Source of the DNA: Anomaloglossus baeobatrachus
Taxonomy: Eukaryota; Chordata; Amphibia; Anura; Aromobatidae
Length of the DNA: 64,000 nucleotides
Direction of reading: 5' to 3'
NCBI RefSeq assembly: GCF_048569485.1
Contig: NC_134364.1
Location: forward strand, 129,495,089 to 129,559,088
Shown here: piece by piece, positions 62,541 to 64,000 of the stretch
Layout of the letters: every line of letters starts with the position of its first letter
Numbering within the stretch: the stretch's first letter is position 1
Program-made: the position numbers and the translations under genes
Notes under the pieces: generated by a model
The model's input: only the letters and a program-made list of their open reading frames with translations
Told to the model about the DNA's origin: nothing
Database searches by the model: none

Positions 62541-64000
62541 GATGCATCACTCACCTGTGGGGTGTGGGTGCTTCATCACTCACCTGTGGGGTGGGGGTGC
62601 TGCATCACTCACCTGTGGCGTGGGGGAGATGCATCACTCACCTGTGGGGTGGGGGTGCTGCATCACTCACCTGTGGGGTGGGGGAGATGCATCACTCACC
62701 TGTGGGGTGGGGGTCCTACATCACTCGCCTGTGGGGTGCGGGTCCTACATCACTCGCCTGTGGGGTGGGGGTGCTGCATCGCCTACCTGTGCGGGGGAGG
62801 TCCTGGATCACTCACCTCTGCGGTGGGGTCCTACATTGCTCACCTGTGTGGTGGGGGTCCTACATTGCTCACCTGTGTGGTGGGGGTCCTACATTGCTCA
62901 CCTATGCGGTGGGGGTCCTGCATTTCTCACCTGTGAGGTTGGGGTTCTGCGTCGCTCATCTCTTGAATGGGGGTCCTGCATTGTTCACCTGTGGGGTTAG
63001 AGTACCTGCATTGCTCACCTGTGGGGTGGGGGTCCTGCATTGCTCACTTGTGGAGTGGGGGCCCTGCATCGATCACATCTGGGGTGGGGGTCCTGTGTTG
63101 CTCACCTGTGGGTTGGGGGGTCCTGCCTTGCTCAGTTCTGGGATGGAAGCCCTGCATTTCTCAACTGTGAGGTGGGGTCCTGCAACACTCACTTGTGTGG
63201 GTGGGGGCTGCGTCGCTCAGCTGTGGGGTGGTGGTCCTGCGTTGCTCATCTGCAGGATTTGGGGTCCTTTTTTACTCACCTGTGGGTTGGGGGTCCTGCG
63301 TCGATCAGCTCTGGGGTGGGGGTGCTGCGTCTTTCACCTGTGGGCTGGGGTCCTGTGTCGCTCACCTGTGGGGTGGAAGTCCTGCGTCACTCACCTGTGG
63401 GTTGGGGGTCCTGTGTCACACACCTGTGGGGTGGGGGTCCTGCGTCGCTCACCTGTGGGGTGGGGGTCCTGCGTTGCTCCCCTGTGGGGTGGGTGTCCTG
63501 CGTCGCTCACCTGTGGGCTGGGGTCTTGCGTTGCTCACCTGTAGGGTGGGTATCCTGCGTCACTCACCTATGGGTTGGGAGTCCTGCGTCACACATCTGT
63601 GGGTTGGGAGTCCTGCGTCATACACCCTCTGGGTGGGGGTCCTGCGTTGCTCATTTGTGGGGTGGGGGTCGTGCACTGCTCACCTGTGGGGTGGGGTCCT
63701 GCGTTGCTCACCTGTGGGGTGGGTGTCCTGCGTCACTCACCTGTGGGTTGGGAGTCCTGCGTCACACACCTGTGGGGTGGGGGTTCTGCGTTGCTCACCT
63801 TTTGGGGAGGGGATCCTGCGTTGCTCACCTGTGGAGTGCGGGTTCTGTGTCACTCTCCTGTGGGGTGGAGATCCTGCGTTGCTTACCTGTGGGGTGGGGG
63901 TCCTGCGTCGCTCACCTGTGGGGTGGAGGTCCTGTGTCGCTCACCTGTTGGTTGGGTTCTGCGTCACTCACCTGTGGGGTGGGGTTCTGCGTTGCTCACC
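62541..64000. repeat. Minisatellite, 29-bp G-rich unit, runs off the window
   Basis: The unit is CTCACCTGTGGGGTGGGGGT then CCTGCGTCG, about 50 copies with variants. The first copies are homogeneous and the middle is more varied. It is strongly G-rich on the + strand, with GGGG-T-GGGGG in each unit. A 396-codon + frame (62354-63544) is a repeat artefact. Confidence 0.95.

Noticed and set aside
62354-63544. 396-codon + frame at the right end
   Set aside because: Follows the 29-bp repeat (HSPVGWGSC pattern); no recognisable domain.

Overview
The window looks like a piece of a large, repeat-rich amphibian (probably frog) genome. The only host gene I can support is CELF3, a neuronal CUGBP/ETR-3-like RNA-binding protein on the + strand. 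Two coding exons are present: exon 1 (11059-11203) and the 83-nt exon 2 (35714-35796). Together they encode the N-terminal RRM1. Intron 1 is 24.5 kb, and intron 2 runs from 35797 off the right edge. The organism call rests on the CELF3 residues and on the mix of Tc1, hAT, piggyBac-type and SCAN-type Gypsy elements; a fish is less likely but not excluded.

Layout: 1-2803 is the end of a Gypsy-type LTR element on the - strand (LTR 1618-2803, gag running off the left edge). 2922-10548 is a 31/32-bp C-rich minisatellite. 10549-11058 is a GC-rich CELF3 promoter region with an RE1/NRSE-like site. Intron 1 then holds successive arrays: a 30-bp repeat of the exon 1 splice junction (11191-11490), a 39-bp array with an inverted block (12226-13707), a ~39-bp GGATCC array (13710-16850), a 13-bp array (17442-17537), a 42/45-bp array (18140-21060) and a 74-bp array (22025-35668). 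The last is split by a young Sushi-like LTR element (31359-34674). Intron 2 holds a 52-bp array (36296-62090), split by a nested stack of transposons (38871-53811), and a 29-bp G-rich array (62541-64000). About 60% of the window is tandem repeat.

The nested stack in the 52-bp array can be read from target-site duplications. An LTR element (38871-53811) took a hAT element (39391-48411, TSD GGCAGCAG) just behind its 5' LTR. The hAT took two Tc1 elements, a solo LTR and probably a second solo LTR. A piggyBac-like MITE sits before the polypurine tract, and a third Tc1 sits inside the 3' LTR.

The most striking observation is at CELF3 exon 1. The exon-intron boundary lies inside a perfect 10 x 30-bp tandem repeat, so ten identical strong 5' splice sites follow each other in the same reading phase. 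Use of any downstream donor would insert multiples of ten residues ([10 protein letters not shown]) into RRM1 directly before RNP1, without changing frame. The long open frames across the other arrays are a by-product of the repeat periods and are not called as genes.
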